From: Bacteroidaceae bacterium
GTDB lineage: Bacteria; Bacteroidota; Bacteroidia; Bacteroidales; Bacteroidaceae
Assembly: GCA_017503065.1 (NCBI GenBank)
Contig: JAFVTT010000005.1
Location: forward strand, 1-64,000
Reading direction: 5' to 3'
Length of the DNA stretch: 64,000 nt
The translations under genes were made by a program, and so were the position numbers. A model generated the notes under the pieces. That model searched no databases. It was not told the origin of the DNA and worked only from the letters and a program-made list of their open reading frames with translations. Below are positions 24,596-34,731 of the stretch, one piece after another; the first letter of the stretch is position 1, and the number at the start of each line of letters is the position of its first letter.

Positions 24596-27500
24596 TCATA
24601 TGTTTTTGGTATCAGGTACGGAAAGCAGAGGCAGGAAGAGGAAGACTCCGAGCAATGACATTATCAATCCGCCTATTGTGCCTGCTGCCAAGGGAAACCA
24701 GAATGCGGTCTTGTTTGTACCTACCATAAAGGGGATGAAACCAAGGATGGTGGACAAGACCGTAAGCAGGATGGGGATAATCTTGGCATTGCATGCCTTG
24801 ACATAGCAGCGTACTGGTGTCTGCCTTGGAGAACGTTGACACAGATTATTGTATTCGTTCAGTATGTAGATACTGGCATTTACGGTGATGCCGCACAGAA
24901 GTACGAAGGATGCAAATCCACCTTGGTCGAAATTCAAACCGAATAGATAGAAGGTAAGGAATACGCCGATATAGGATATGGGTATAACGAAGATTATAGC
25001 CAAGGGTTGTTTCAGCGAATTGAACAGGATGCATGTTATGAAGAATATTATAACTATGACTATCAGCAGAAGTCCGTATTGCTTGTTTTCCTTCCTCCCC
25101 CAGGAATAGTTGGCCTGTTCTATTTCTGCCGTGTATCCCATGGGCATTTCCTGTTGTAGTTCTTCCAGGTCCTTTTTCAGCAGGCGCTGACCTGCACTGG
25201 CAGAACCTATATAGTTATATTGCAGACAAAGTTGATACTGCTGGTCTTCCTTAACAATTTTCTGTGCAGACGTACTCTTTTTGATAGTTGCAAAATCGGC
25301 CAGTTTATAGGGTTTGCCATTGATATGGACGGGAACGTTGGCCAGACTCCATGCATCGTATTCCTTTCCTTGGCGCGAGTTCAGTGTCAGTGCTTCCGGA
25401 TGATTCTCATAAATGATGTTGCCACATGGAATGTCATTTCCAAAGACAGAGTTAAGGGCGCTAAATAGTTGTTTGCCGCTGATATTCTGCCTTGCCAACA
25501 GTTCCTTGTTCATGTCAAGATAGAACTCGCTGTAATCATCTTTCCAAAACGAGAACTCCGAACCTATTGTGACCTCCTTTATTCGCCTATGCTTAAGCAG
25601 ACTTTCCTTTAGCCTTTCTCCCCAGTAGGAGAGTTCGTCGTAGTTGTAACCGTTCATCTTCACACGGAATGTTCCAGCAGTTTCGTGCACTTCGTTGCTG
25701 AACCCCTGCTCCTTCAAGCCGTATACACTCCAACTGCCACCACCCAGTTGTAAGGCTTTGCTTATTATCTCGGACTTCAGTGTGTAAGGAAAGGTACCAG
25801 TTTGATACTCCTTCTCAAAATAGATTTGTATGGTAGCGTGGCGGGCATTATAGATGGAAGTCTGGAATTGCCTGATTTCGCTGAACTTGCTCAGATACGA
25901 CTCCATCTTCTTTATCAGCGTATTCATCTGTTCTAAAGTATTGCCGTAGGGAAGAGAGGCATATACGGAAAGAACTGGTTCTCCTTCCTCGCGATTGAAG
26001 TAACTGCCAGTGTACACATCCTCTACAAACAAGCGCAGGGTGCCTCCCAAAGCCTTGTCCACAATGGGTCTTATCTTCTCTTGGTAGACGGCATTGTCAA
26101 ATACCTTATTATAATATATGGCAAGCATGCCGTCTTCCTCGTTCATTCTTTCTGGCATAAGGAACACTGGCAGTCCGAAGGCCAATATCAACATGCCGCA
26201 AGCCACTACACGATACCTGCCAAGCCATACAATAATACCTAAATACAGATGATTGCATACACAGAGGATGCGCCTGAACCTATATGCAGATGTCTTCTGC
26301 TTAAGCATCAGCATACCGCTTTTCTCCATCAGGGCAGGAACAAAGAATAGTGCCACCAGCAAGGATACCACCAGATTGATGATGACCACTGCGGCAAAGT
26401 CTTGCAGCTCCATCCTCATCCTTTCTTCCAGAAAGAAGACAATCCCCAGTGCACCTACCGTTGTCAACGTGGCAGTCAGTATTGCAAGGAAAGCCTTCAG
26501 GTTGTGGCGGTGCCTGATGTGGTCAGCCATCACAATGATGTTGTCTATAACCAGATTCAGCGAAATTGTAATGCCAGCTAAGGAATAAAGCTGCATCTCC
26601 ACTTCCAAGGCATAATAGAGGATGAAAGCTATGGCCAGGTTGACCGACAGACTTGCCGTTATCAGCATCAGATAGCGCATGCTCCTCGTTACCAGTAATA
26701 CAAATGCCAGCAATATCAGTATCGTCAACCCTGTGCGGAAATATATCTTGTCCAGTTCCTGACTGATGTACTCAGTAGCGTCATAACCGCAATGCACCTC
26801 ATATCCCTTCGGCATATTATGTTCCAACTCTGCCATCTTCTGCCTTACTTCTTTGCCAAGTTCCAACTGGTTTGCACTTTCCTGGGCGGTAATGTTGAGG
26901 TATATGGAATTCAAGCCGTTAATGCGATAATACCCAGTGGGCTCTGCCTCTATATGCCTTACCTTGATGAGCTTGTCCAGACCAATTATACTTCCGTCTG
27001 CTGTCTTCAGTAGAATCCTTTCTGGATGGAACCCCGTTTCCCCTTCCACAGATGTGCGAAACAACCGTATCCACTCTCTGCCATCTGTCCCTTTTTCCAT
27101 AGGGCACATTCCCAGGAACTCTTTCCCGTAATGCTCTCGGATGGCCGTAAGAATGTCGCTCATACCGATGCCAAGGCTTGCCAATTGCGTATTGTCATAC
27201 TCCAGTTGCCATTGCATAGGTGTTGCACCTGAAAGTTCTATTTTTTTCACACCCTTCAATTGTCCAAGCACCGGTTTGATGTGGTCCTCGGCATATCGCA
27301 TTATCAGTATGGGCGAGGCTGGTGCATTCAGTGTGTAGGACATAAACGGACGCGAAGCCTTGTCGTTTGAACGGCTTGTCCATATCTGCGGATAACTCAC
27401 CCCCTCTGGCAACTGTGGCCATATTTGACGAACTATGGTCGACACCTCAAAGCGCACGGCATCCATATCGGCGTGTTTGTCCATGTCCAGAGTGATGTTT

Positions 27501-27781
27501 CCGCTACCGTTATCGGAAGTGGAATATATTCTTTTCACACCCTCCACACGGCTTAGCATAGCCTCCAGCCTGCTTGTCACCTCAGCCTCGATGATGCGCG
27601 ACGAATTGCCAGGCATACCGTACGAAACAGTCAAAGACAGTAATGTGCGCGAAGGAGATAGCTTCACCGAAAGCATAGGCATCAATGCCAATCCCACTAA
27701 TGACAGGCAAAAGAATATAATTATTATGGTGAAGTTCGCAAGTCCGTTCTCCGTTTTCACATTTCCCCTTTCCGTTCTCAT
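24596..27781 (-). CDS. RND efflux permease, second copy of the operon
   Basis: Inner-membrane pump of 1061 residues with the RND plan: one N-terminal helix, a large periplasmic loop, a six-helix bundle around residue 360-500 (with SLNLVIDNIIVMADHI, which carries the conserved transmembrane aspartate), a second periplasmic loop and the C-terminal bundle. It is the last gene of the operon and starts by ATGA overlap with the channel gene. The first ~16 residues (MRTERGNVKTENGLAN) are not typical of RND proteins and are encoded by the TTCCGTTTTCCG-type repeat, which thus supplies the start codon. It may form a mixed trimer with the first RND protein, as MdtB and MdtC do. The substrate is unknown. 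Confidence 0.9.
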   Translation of the reverse strand: MRTERGNVKTENGLANFTIIIIFFCLSLVGLALMPMLSVKLSPSRTLLSLTVSYGMPGNSSRIIEAEVTSRLEAMLSRVEGVKRIYSTSDNGSGNITLDMDKHADMDAVRFEVSTIVRQIWPQLPEGVSYPQIWTSRSNDKASRPFMSYTLNAPASPILIMRYAEDHIKPVLGQLKGVKKIELSGATPMQWQLEYDNTQLASLGIGMSDILTAIREHYGKEFLGMCPMEKGTDGREWIRLFRTSVEGETGFHPERILLKTADGSIIGLDKLIKVRHIEAEPTGYYRINGLNSIYLNITAQESANQLELGKEVRQKMAELEHNMPKGYEVHCGYDATEYISQELDKIYFRTGLTILILLAFVLLVTRSMRYLMLITASLSVNLAIAFILYYALEVEMQLYSLAGITISLNLVIDNIIVMADHIRHRHNLKAFLAILTATLTTVGALGIVFFLEERMRMELQDFAAVVIINLVVSLLVALFFVPALMEKSGMLMLKQKTSAYRFRRILCVCNHLYLGIIVWLGRYRVVACGMLILAFGLPVFLMPERMNEEDGMLAIYYNKVFDNAVYQEKIRPIVDKALGGTLRLFVEDVYTGSYFNREEGEPVLSVYASLPYGNTLEQMNTLIKKMESYLSKFSEIRQFQTSIYNARHATIQIYFEKEYQTGTFPYTLKSEIISKALQLGGGSWSVYGLKEQGFSNEVHETAGTFRVKMNGYNYDELSYWGERLKESLLKHRRIKEVTIGSEFSFWKDDYSEFYLDMNKELLARQNISGKQLFSALNSVFGNDIPCGNIIYENHPEALTLNSRQGKEYDAWSLANVPVHINGKPYKLADFATIKKSTSAQKIVKEDQQYQLCLQYNYIGSASAGQRLLKKDLEELQQEMPMGYTAEIEQANYSWGRKENKQYGLLLIVIVIIFFITCILFNSLKQPLAIIFVIPISYIGVFLTFYLFGLNFDQGGFASFVLLCGITVNASIYILNEYNNLCQRSPRQTPVRCYVKACNAKIIPILLTVLSTILGFIPFMVGTNKTAFWFPLAAGTIGGLIMSLLGVFLFLPLLSVPDTKNI

Positions 27782-29262
27782 CTGTATTTTCCATTATCAA
27801 AGTCAAATCTGTCTGCAAGCGATATGCCGGTGGCAAAGTCGTGCAAGGTCAATTGGCGTATCTTGTAGTAGTTCAGCCAGTAGTTCTGTAGTGCTGAGAT
27901 ATAGTTTTTGTGTGCCTCCTGCTGACGGGCAAGCGAGAGGGTGAGACTATTGACATCTGCTTTGCCTATTATAAAGCGCTTCTTGGTTTGGTCGTAGGCA
28001 ATTTCTGCCAGTTCCAAAGCCTCTGCGGCGCTGGCAATCAGATGCTGTTGTATGGTGAAGTCGTTAACAGTCATACTAACTTCTTCTTCCAGATTTATCT
28101 CTTCCTGTCTGGCTGTAATCTTCGCCACATTCAGATTGTTAATCGCCATATTGAACTTACCCTTCCTTACCCCCCAATCTACCAATGGAATGGAGATGCT
28201 CACGCTCACGAGTTCCTGTTGCAATGGATTGGAATAGGCACCCTTGAATGTTTCTGCCACCTGATTGAAGCCTATGCTGGCATTTACACTGGCATTCATG
28301 CGCGACTCCACTCTGGTTTTGTTCACATACCTTTCCGCCTCCAATATGTTCTGCCTTTGATGCAGATATTGCGGATTGTTTCTTTTTGCCATGTCCAACG
28401 CCACTTCCAAGGGTATGGATATATCGTGCGGACGTCCAGGCAGGTCTATTTCTATTTCCGTATCCTTGTCCATATTCAAGAACAGGGCCAAGGCAAACCT
28501 GGCACGTTTCAAGGCCATCTGCGCGTTCTCCAGCGTGTTTTGTGCATTCACCCTGTCCAACTGCAATGTCAGCAGGTCGGCCTGTGATATGACGGCTATC
28601 TTCTGACGCTCCAGCCCGATTTTATACAGAGTGTCGGTGGATATCATATTCTCCTTTGCCAATCTATGGTCGGCCTGTGCCATAGCCAGATTGAAGAAAT
28701 GCCTGACGGCCTCCTCAGAAAGAACCTCGGTGTTATAGATAAACTCTTTCTTGGCTCTCTCAAATTTCAGCGGTTCTATCTTTCTTTCCCAACGGAATGC
28801 ATTGTAGCCAATCAGGTTCTGGGAGTAGCCTATGCGTAGTGGTATGCTGGAGAACTGTGTGGACTTTGTTTCTCCAAAATTGCGCATATATTCCAGATTG
28901 GAATCAATATAGAACGTACCACCCAACCAATCAAAGTTCTGGCGGATGCTAAGTCCTCCGCCGGCACTGAACATCTGTTGCTGGCGATACACATCCGTGT
29001 CGTTACCCGAATCATAGCGTTGCGTGATGTAGCGATAGTATCGTGCCGGCATCAGCTCCAACGTCAGGCTGGGCAGACGGTTGGCCTTGTATGTTCGATA
29101 TTCCCAATAGCCGGACAGGTACATATTTTTGTATCTGAATGCCGCAAGCGAACTCTCCTTGGCCAGTTCTAATGTTTTGGCGAGGTTCAGCCTCACCGTG
29201 TGCTGTGCATAGCCTACGAGCATTGACAGACATAGGCATACAGTTGTTGTTATCCTCTTCAT
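27778..29262 (-). CDS. TolC-like outer membrane channel protein
   Basis: Outer-membrane efflux protein of 494 residues. The ATG at 29262 begins a clear signal peptide (MKRITTTVCLCLSMLVGYAQ) and overlaps the RND1 stop as ATGA; an upstream in-frame start is less likely. The mature protein has two long helical repeats typical of TolC, for example LDRVNAQNTLENAQMALKRA (~215-235) and the second-repeat counterpart SLARQQEAHKNYISALQNYW near the C-terminus. It would complete a tripartite pump with the membrane-fusion protein and the RND proteins. Confidence 0.88.
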   Translation of the reverse strand: MKRITTTVCLCLSMLVGYAQHTVRLNLAKTLELAKESSLAAFRYKNMYLSGYWEYRTYKANRLPSLTLELMPARYYRYITQRYDSGNDTDVYRQQQMFSAGGGLSIRQNFDWLGGTFYIDSNLEYMRNFGETKSTQFSSIPLRIGYSQNLIGYNAFRWERKIEPLKFERAKKEFIYNTEVLSEEAVRHFFNLAMAQADHRLAKENMISTDTLYKIGLERQKIAVISQADLLTLQLDRVNAQNTLENAQMALKRARFALALFLNMDKDTEIEIDLPGRPHDISIPLEVALDMAKRNNPQYLHQRQNILEAERYVNKTRVESRMNASVNASIGFNQVAETFKGAYSNPLQQELVSVSISIPLVDWGVRKGKFNMAINNLNVAKITARQEEINLEEEVSMTVNDFTIQQHLIASAAEALELAEIAYDQTKKRFIIGKADVNSLTLSLARQQEAHKNYISALQNYWLNYYKIRQLTLHDFATGISLADRFDFDNGKYR

Positions 29263-32200
29263 ATTAGCGATTCTTTTCTTCTGTAGATAAACCAATAGAT
29301 CAGTGGGATGATGAACAGACTCACCAGTGTACCCAATAGCATTGAACCTGTCATCGCTATTGCCAAAGGCCTCTGCAATTCCGACCCCATATCGTTTGAG
29401 AATAGCAGAGGTGCCATCGCTACAATGGTTGTGAGCGATGTCATCACAATGGGTCGCAAGCGTCTGATGCCTGCCGTATGTATTGCCTGCATAAGCGGAG
29501 TGCCGGCCTTGCGCAATTCGTTGATAGAGTCAATCTTCAGTATCGAGTCGTTCACCACAATGCCACAAGTTACTATGATACCTATGGCCGACATAAGATT
29601 GAGCGTGTGACCGAAGACCCACAAAGATGCTAGAGCGAAGGCTACATCAATGGGTATCTCCACCAAAACAATCAAAGGTTGCAGGAAACTTTCAAACTGA
29701 GCGCAGAGGATGAAGTACATCAGCAGGATGGATACAAACAGGATTACCGTCAGTTCGCCTATCATCTTCTTGTTGGAGAAGAAACTGCCCGAGAAGTCTG
29801 CCTCCCAGTCGCCTGTTTGTCTTACTGCCTTCCTAATGTCGTTCATCAGTTGGGGCGCATCCTCGATATCAAAGAAACTGATGGGGATATATTCGCCGTC
29901 TTTTCCAGCCGTAATACATTTCAGGTCTTCAGATGGAACCACCTTTACCAACCAGTTCAATGGAATGTGGCTTACCTCACCATTCTTGTCTGCTTGTGAT
30001 TGTACCAAGGTATTCATCAGTATTTCGTTGATACTTTGCTCTTCGCCGACAATGCTAATGGGCAGGTATTGTTGGAAGGAACGAAGTGTGGATACCTTGT
30101 TATCCTTAAAGGCTGTGCGCAGTAAGCGCGTCACTTCATTGTAGGAAACATTATACAGCAAAAGGCGCTCTCGGTTCACCACGATGTTCATCTGATTGCG
30201 CAATGCTATGCCTTCGCTCTTGATTCCCGTTTGTCGCATGATGGCATTTTCCACATTATGTAGCGAAGATGGGTCAGGCGTTAGTGAATGGTTGCTGGGA
30301 TGCAACTGTGCCACTATGTCAGCTTCGCCCGTGACGAACAACTTTTCAAAGATAGTTTCAGGAGGTGAGAAAGTCAGCACCGTCAAAGGATACTCGTCCC
30401 TGACGATTTTGTCAAGTTCTTCCTGCAATGTTTTTATTCCTTCCGATTGCTCCGTTTTGAAGTAAAGTTCTGCTTCGGTAGCAGACAACTTGCTACCGTC
30501 ATTCAGAATATAGTCCTGTATGCCCACATAGGCAGTGTGCTCAGTCACCATTTTTTCAATTCTTCTTGTCAGTGCGTTGATGCGCCTATGGTTCTCGTCC
30601 ACATGTATGTTCTCGTTCCAATCTATGCGCATGACCAGTTCGTTCTGCTCAATTTCCGGCATGCGCTCCTTCTCCAGATATGAAAATAGGAAGAAGCATA
30701 GTGGTAGTGTAGCCAAGGTCATGGCAATGCTCAGTTTCTTGTGCCTGAACACCCAGAGGATGCCTTCATCGTAGAAGCGTTCTAACCAGCCATTCTTCTT
30801 TTCATTCTTGTAGAATCTCTTTGAGAGGAATCCTTTCCTGCGTATCCCCATTCGATAGAACAAAAGATAGATAACCGGCAACAGCATAATACCTATTATA
30901 TATGATACCGACAAACCAGTCGCTATGGAAAAGGCCTGGTCCATGAAAATAGCACCTGCAATGCCGCTCATGAATATCAGAGGTACGAACACCGCCACTG
31001 TGGTTAGCATGGAACTGAGCATTGGGGTGATGACCTCGGTAGTCCCTGTTGCACACGCCCTCCGCAAGGAATATCCATGCTCACGATACTGCGATATATT
31101 TTCCGTTACGATAATGGAATTGTCTATCATCATACCCACGGCCAGTATCAAGCCCGATAGTGAAATGATATTCAATGATATCTTGAACAGATAGAACAAG
31201 AAGAATGTAATAACCACCGACACTGTCATGCTCAGTCCTATTAGCATTGGCGAACGTACATCGCCCAGGAAATATATTGCCACGAAGAAAATCAGCAGAA
31301 AGCCTATAATGAAGTTCTCCTGCAAGTTGGAGATACTGTAGTCTAACAGTTCTGTCTGATTGCGGCATACCTGAAATTCAATGTCTGGATACATTGTAGC
31401 AAAATGGTCTGTTGTTTCCTTCAGCTTTGCCTTCATCGCATCCATGTTCTCGTCGCTCTGTTTGATGATTGCCAGTGTTACGGCACGCTTGCCACCAGCA
31501 ACAGACATTCCCTGTCGTTTTTGCGACACAATATCCACCTTGCAAAGATCTTTCAGTTGCATAAGTCTTTCTCCCTTGCGGATGTAGATGTTTTCCACAT
31601 CCTGCTGAGTACGGAGTAGGGTGGAGATACGCACGTTATATTCGTAATAACCGTCGCGTATCAGCATACTGCCTGGTTCCACGTTGTTAGAGGCCAAGGC
31701 ACTCTCTATGTCGGCAATGGTTATGCCAGTGATGGAAAGTTTTTCCTGGTCGGGTACTATCTGAAGCATACGTCCTGGCACACCGGTGATGTCTGCCATT
31801 GCTACTTCGGATAACTGCTCTATACGCCTTTTAACCACATTCTCTGCCAACTCGCACATATTCAGAAAGCGTACCTCGTCAGTATCTTCATAGGGCTTGT
31901 CGTCTTTCAAGGTCATATTAAGGTATAGTACAGGTATGTCCGTTGCACTTGCCTTGATGGCCTTGGGACGCTCCGTTTCCTTTGGCAGACTGTTCATAGC
32001 GGCATCAATCTTCTCGTTCACTTCGATAAATGCCAAGTCGGTATTTACTCCAAAATCAAACTCCAGGCGTATGATGCCATCTCCGTCGCGTGTCTCACTT
32101 TTTATTTCACGTAATCCAGATACTTGCAATAATTGTCGGCGCAATGGAGCCACCACCGTATTTTCCAGTTCTCTGGCAGAAGAATTCTCGCCAGAAACTT

Positions 32201-32336
32201 GCACGGTGATTTGTGGTATGGCAATATCTGGTAGTAGCGATACCGGTAATGTAAAATACGTAATTATACCGATAACGAAGCACGCTGTAAATGCCATCAT
32301 CACCGCGATAGGTCGTTGTAATAGAAACTTTACCAT
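29259..32336 (-). CDS. RND efflux permease, first copy of the operon
   Basis: Inner-membrane proton-driven pump of 1025 residues. It opens MVKFLLQRPIAVMMAFTACFVIGIITYFTLPVSLLP, the standard RND first helix. The motif LAVGMMIDNSIIVTENI (~390-406) carries the transmembrane aspartate of the proton relay. The two periplasmic domains (about 40-330 and 560-860) and twelve helices match the family. It starts 69 bases after the membrane-fusion gene and overlaps the channel gene by four bases. It shares the architecture but little sequence with the second RND protein at the end of the operon. Confidence 0.93.
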   Translation of the reverse strand: MVKFLLQRPIAVMMAFTACFVIGIITYFTLPVSLLPDIAIPQITVQVSGENSSARELENTVVAPLRRQLLQVSGLREIKSETRDGDGIIRLEFDFGVNTDLAFIEVNEKIDAAMNSLPKETERPKAIKASATDIPVLYLNMTLKDDKPYEDTDEVRFLNMCELAENVVKRRIEQLSEVAMADITGVPGRMLQIVPDQEKLSITGITIADIESALASNNVEPGSMLIRDGYYEYNVRISTLLRTQQDVENIYIRKGERLMQLKDLCKVDIVSQKRQGMSVAGGKRAVTLAIIKQSDENMDAMKAKLKETTDHFATMYPDIEFQVCRNQTELLDYSISNLQENFIIGFLLIFFVAIYFLGDVRSPMLIGLSMTVSVVITFFLFYLFKISLNIISLSGLILAVGMMIDNSIIVTENISQYREHGYSLRRACATGTTEVITPMLSSMLTTVAVFVPLIFMSGIAGAIFMDQAFSIATGLSVSYIIGIMLLPVIYLLFYRMGIRRKGFLSKRFYKNEKKNGWLERFYDEGILWVFRHKKLSIAMTLATLPLCFFLFSYLEKERMPEIEQNELVMRIDWNENIHVDENHRRINALTRRIEKMVTEHTAYVGIQDYILNDGSKLSATEAELYFKTEQSEGIKTLQEELDKIVRDEYPLTVLTFSPPETIFEKLFVTGEADIVAQLHPSNHSLTPDPSSLHNVENAIMRQTGIKSEGIALRNQMNIVVNRERLLLYNVSYNEVTRLLRTAFKDNKVSTLRSFQQYLPISIVGEEQSINEILMNTLVQSQADKNGEVSHIPLNWLVKVVPSEDLKCITAGKDGEYIPISFFDIEDAPQLMNDIRKAVRQTGDWEADFSGSFFSNKKMIGELTVILFVSILLMYFILCAQFESFLQPLIVLVEIPIDVAFALASLWVFGHTLNLMSAIGIIVTCGIVVNDSILKIDSINELRKAGTPLMQAIHTAGIRRLRPIVMTSLTTIVAMAPLLFSNDMGSELQRPLAIAMTGSMLLGTLVSLFIIPLIYWFIYRRKESLI

Positions 32337-32405
32337 AAGACTAAGTTATATAGAATCCGCTTTTGGCAATGCGCAGACTTATTCGCTAAAGTTCATCAAA
32401 CTTCG

Positions 32406-33473
32406 CTAGTCTGTTTTCACAATGCTTTCATGTGCCAGATTGACATTGCCCGCAGTAATTACAGTCATCCCCTCTTTTAACTCGCTGCCTTCTGTATTCA
32501 TAAGGGTGTATTCGGTCATATTTTCCAACCCTGTTTGAACATAGTTCCACATGGCGATGCTGTCTTGCAGAGTGAAAAGCACCTGTTTGCCAGAGCGTAA
32601 AACGATAGCAGTTTTGGGTACAACAAATTGATCGGGCACAACACGCTTTACACTAACACGCACATTCATGCCGTCAAACAGTTTTTGCCCGTCGTTTATC
32701 GTTGCTTTTACGCGAACCATACCGTTACTGTCAATCAAAGGGTTTATTTCGGTGATTTTGCCAGTAAACGTTTCCTGTGTGGAGGTATAAGGCTTTATCT
32801 CCACTTTGTCGCCCTGTTTTATTAGTGGAAATTCACTTTCCAAAACAGTAAAGTCAACATCCATGGAGGAGCAACCGACAATACGGCAGAACGCAGAGCC
32901 ACTTTTGGATGTATTATATAGTTTGTCAAACAGATTGGCTACTATCCCATCAAAGGGAGCAACAAGTGTGGCTTGTTCCACATCATGTAGTGCTGCTTCG
33001 TATTGTACCTTTGCCTGATGATAACCGCTTTTGATCCTTGCAAGTTCTACAATGTCTTCAGGTATAGCGCTGATATTGTCTATGGCATAGCCTTGTCCGA
33101 TGAGCACATCCTGCATTTCCAGTGTAGCTTGTGCCAAGGAATTCTTGCGCTGGGCCAAGATGTTGTTCAATTTAAACATATCCAACTCAGCCAGTTTCTG
33201 GCCTTTGCGTACACTGGTGCCGTTCTTCACCCATATCTTTGCTATAACTTCAGACGTACGGAAATACAATTCTGCACTCTCCCTGGCCACTATTTTGCCA
33301 TTGCTTACCAGTTCGTGATGAAAGTCTCCTTTTGTAAGAGTCATCACCTTTACGCCTTCCCTTTCTACGGGGAGATTAGTGCTTGTATTTTCCTGTTCGG
33401 GAGTATTGGTTTGTGTTCCCGAACAGGAAATAAGCATGGTTGAGAGCAAACATCCTAAAAGTTTATTCCTCAT
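32406..33473 (-). CDS. RND periplasmic adaptor (membrane-fusion, HlyD-like) lipoprotein
   Basis: Adaptor of 355 residues that links the inner-membrane pump to the outer-membrane channel. The signal peptide MRNKLLGCLLSTMLISC ends in a lipobox. A barrel-sandwich half-motif precedes a helical hairpin (KLNNILAQRKNSLAQATLEMQDV..., about 100-160), which is followed by ATLVAPFDGIVANLF, the second lipoyl half, then a beta-barrel (KITEINPLIDSNGMVRVKATI) and a membrane-proximal domain. It lies 13 bases after the propeller gene and 69 before the RND gene. Confidence 0.92.
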   Translation of the reverse strand: MRNKLLGCLLSTMLISCSGTQTNTPEQENTSTNLPVEREGVKVMTLTKGDFHHELVSNGKIVARESAELYFRTSEVIAKIWVKNGTSVRKGQKLAELDMFKLNNILAQRKNSLAQATLEMQDVLIGQGYAIDNISAIPEDIVELARIKSGYHQAKVQYEAALHDVEQATLVAPFDGIVANLFDKLYNTSKSGSAFCRIVGCSSMDVDFTVLESEFPLIKQGDKVEIKPYTSTQETFTGKITEINPLIDSNGMVRVKATINDGQKLFDGMNVRVSVKRVVPDQFVVPKTAIVLRSGKQVLFTLQDSIAMWNYVQTGLENMTEYTLMNTEGSELKEGMTVITAGNVNLAHESIVKTD

Positions 33474-33486
33474 TTTATATTATTCC

Positions 33487-34686
33487 TTATTTCAGTTTAA
33501 CTATCATCAAGACAGGATTGTCTCCTTCTTGTAATCCTTTCAGTTGCGGATGCTTCAAGAGTTCTGGATTACCTTCTGCTATCTGAAATATCTGGTCTGC
33601 TTCGAAGGATATAATCAATGTATTTTCGTCTAAGGCACAATGTGGAAAATACAGATATAGTCCGTTGGTAATGTCATCCTTAAATATATTGTTCTTTATT
33701 TTATAGCATTCGCCCGTGCGTTTGTCGTAGATGGCCGTTCTTGGTTTGTTTTTGCCTTTCCCTGCCCAATAGAGATAGGGAAGAAATAGATAATTCTTTG
33801 TTTCCAAGACTGAATATCTGATATATCCGGCCGACAGCCTGTTGAAGGCCTCATCATCTCCATCCAATGCATGATACGTGTGCTCCAACTTGATTCCGTA
33901 TTTTCCTGTGTCGAAGATGTATCGTTTCTTCATTCCATCCGGAGTGACAGAATAGACGGTGTCATTTTCATATTCTTTCAGGTTGATAGTGCCGTCGTAT
34001 CTCTGCAGATTGAAATCATGCAGGCCTCCATACATGTAGGATGTTCTGCTTTTTATTTCAAATAATTGGTGTCGTGAGTATTCCTTCTGGATGTTTCCGC
34101 TCAGAGTACTGATATATGCCATTATTTGTTCTTGTCCGTTGGAATTCTGTTGATATGCTACCATGGTAGAGTCGTTGAGCATCAAGAACGTATCCGGTTT
34201 CTTATTTGCTAGTGCCCCTGATTGAAGGAATTTTCCTGTTTCAAGATCATAAACATTGAAGCGTCTGCCTGTGGAGAGAATATACACTTTTCCTGCCTTT
34301 TCATCAACATCTACCTGACGGATATAATTGTATTCGCCGGGTCCCTTGCCTTGACGACCAATGTTGCGGACAAACTTACCATCTCTGGTAAATTGCATTA
34401 CGTTTTTCCTGTCTCCAAAGATGAAGTATTTCGAAGTACGGTGCATCATGTTGGGCATCAGGTAGTGAACCAATCCTTCGTCGGTAGTCTCCAATCGTAC
34501 GTATTCCACCGAACTGGCAATATCGCTTAGTTTCACTTCGCGCTCGATTTCCATTCCCTTTTCAAAAGGAACATGAATGGTTTGTTGAATAGGTTTCTTC
34601 TCCTCTGTTTTAGTGTCTTTGGATTGGGCATTTGTGCAAGCAGTCATCATACCCAGGGTCAAACATCCTAAAATGTAATTTTTCAT
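33487..34686 (-). CDS. 6-bladed beta-propeller lipoprotein (propeller 2)
   Basis: Lipoprotein of 399 residues; signal peptide MKNYILGCLTLGMMTAC with lipobox. The mature part matches the Bacteroidetes 6-bladed beta-propeller (BF3164-like) group: SDIASSVEYVRLETTDEGLV, a RNIGRQGKGPGEYNYIRQVDVDEKAGKVYIL blade and a C-terminal EGDNPVLMIVKLK. The G-x-GPGEYN motif and the DNPVLMI ending are shared with propeller 1. It probably faces the periplasm or cell surface. It is the second gene of the pump operon, 45 bases after propeller 1 and 13 before the adaptor, so its synthesis is tied to the pump. Ligand and role are unknown. Confidence 0.85.
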   Translation of the reverse strand: MKNYILGCLTLGMMTACTNAQSKDTKTEEKKPIQQTIHVPFEKGMEIEREVKLSDIASSVEYVRLETTDEGLVHYLMPNMMHRTSKYFIFGDRKNVMQFTRDGKFVRNIGRQGKGPGEYNYIRQVDVDEKAGKVYILSTGRRFNVYDLETGKFLQSGALANKKPDTFLMLNDSTMVAYQQNSNGQEQIMAYISTLSGNIQKEYSRHQLFEIKSRTSYMYGGLHDFNLQRYDGTINLKEYENDTVYSVTPDGMKKRYIFDTGKYGIKLEHTYHALDGDDEAFNRLSAGYIRYSVLETKNYLFLPYLYWAGKGKNKPRTAIYDKRTGECYKIKNNIFKDDITNGLYLYFPHCALDENTLIISFEADQIFQIAEGNPELLKHPQLKGLQEGDNPVLMIVKLK

Positions 34687-34731
34687 AACGCTAATGTTTT
34701 TAGTTAGTAATTGATTTGAAACGATATCTGT

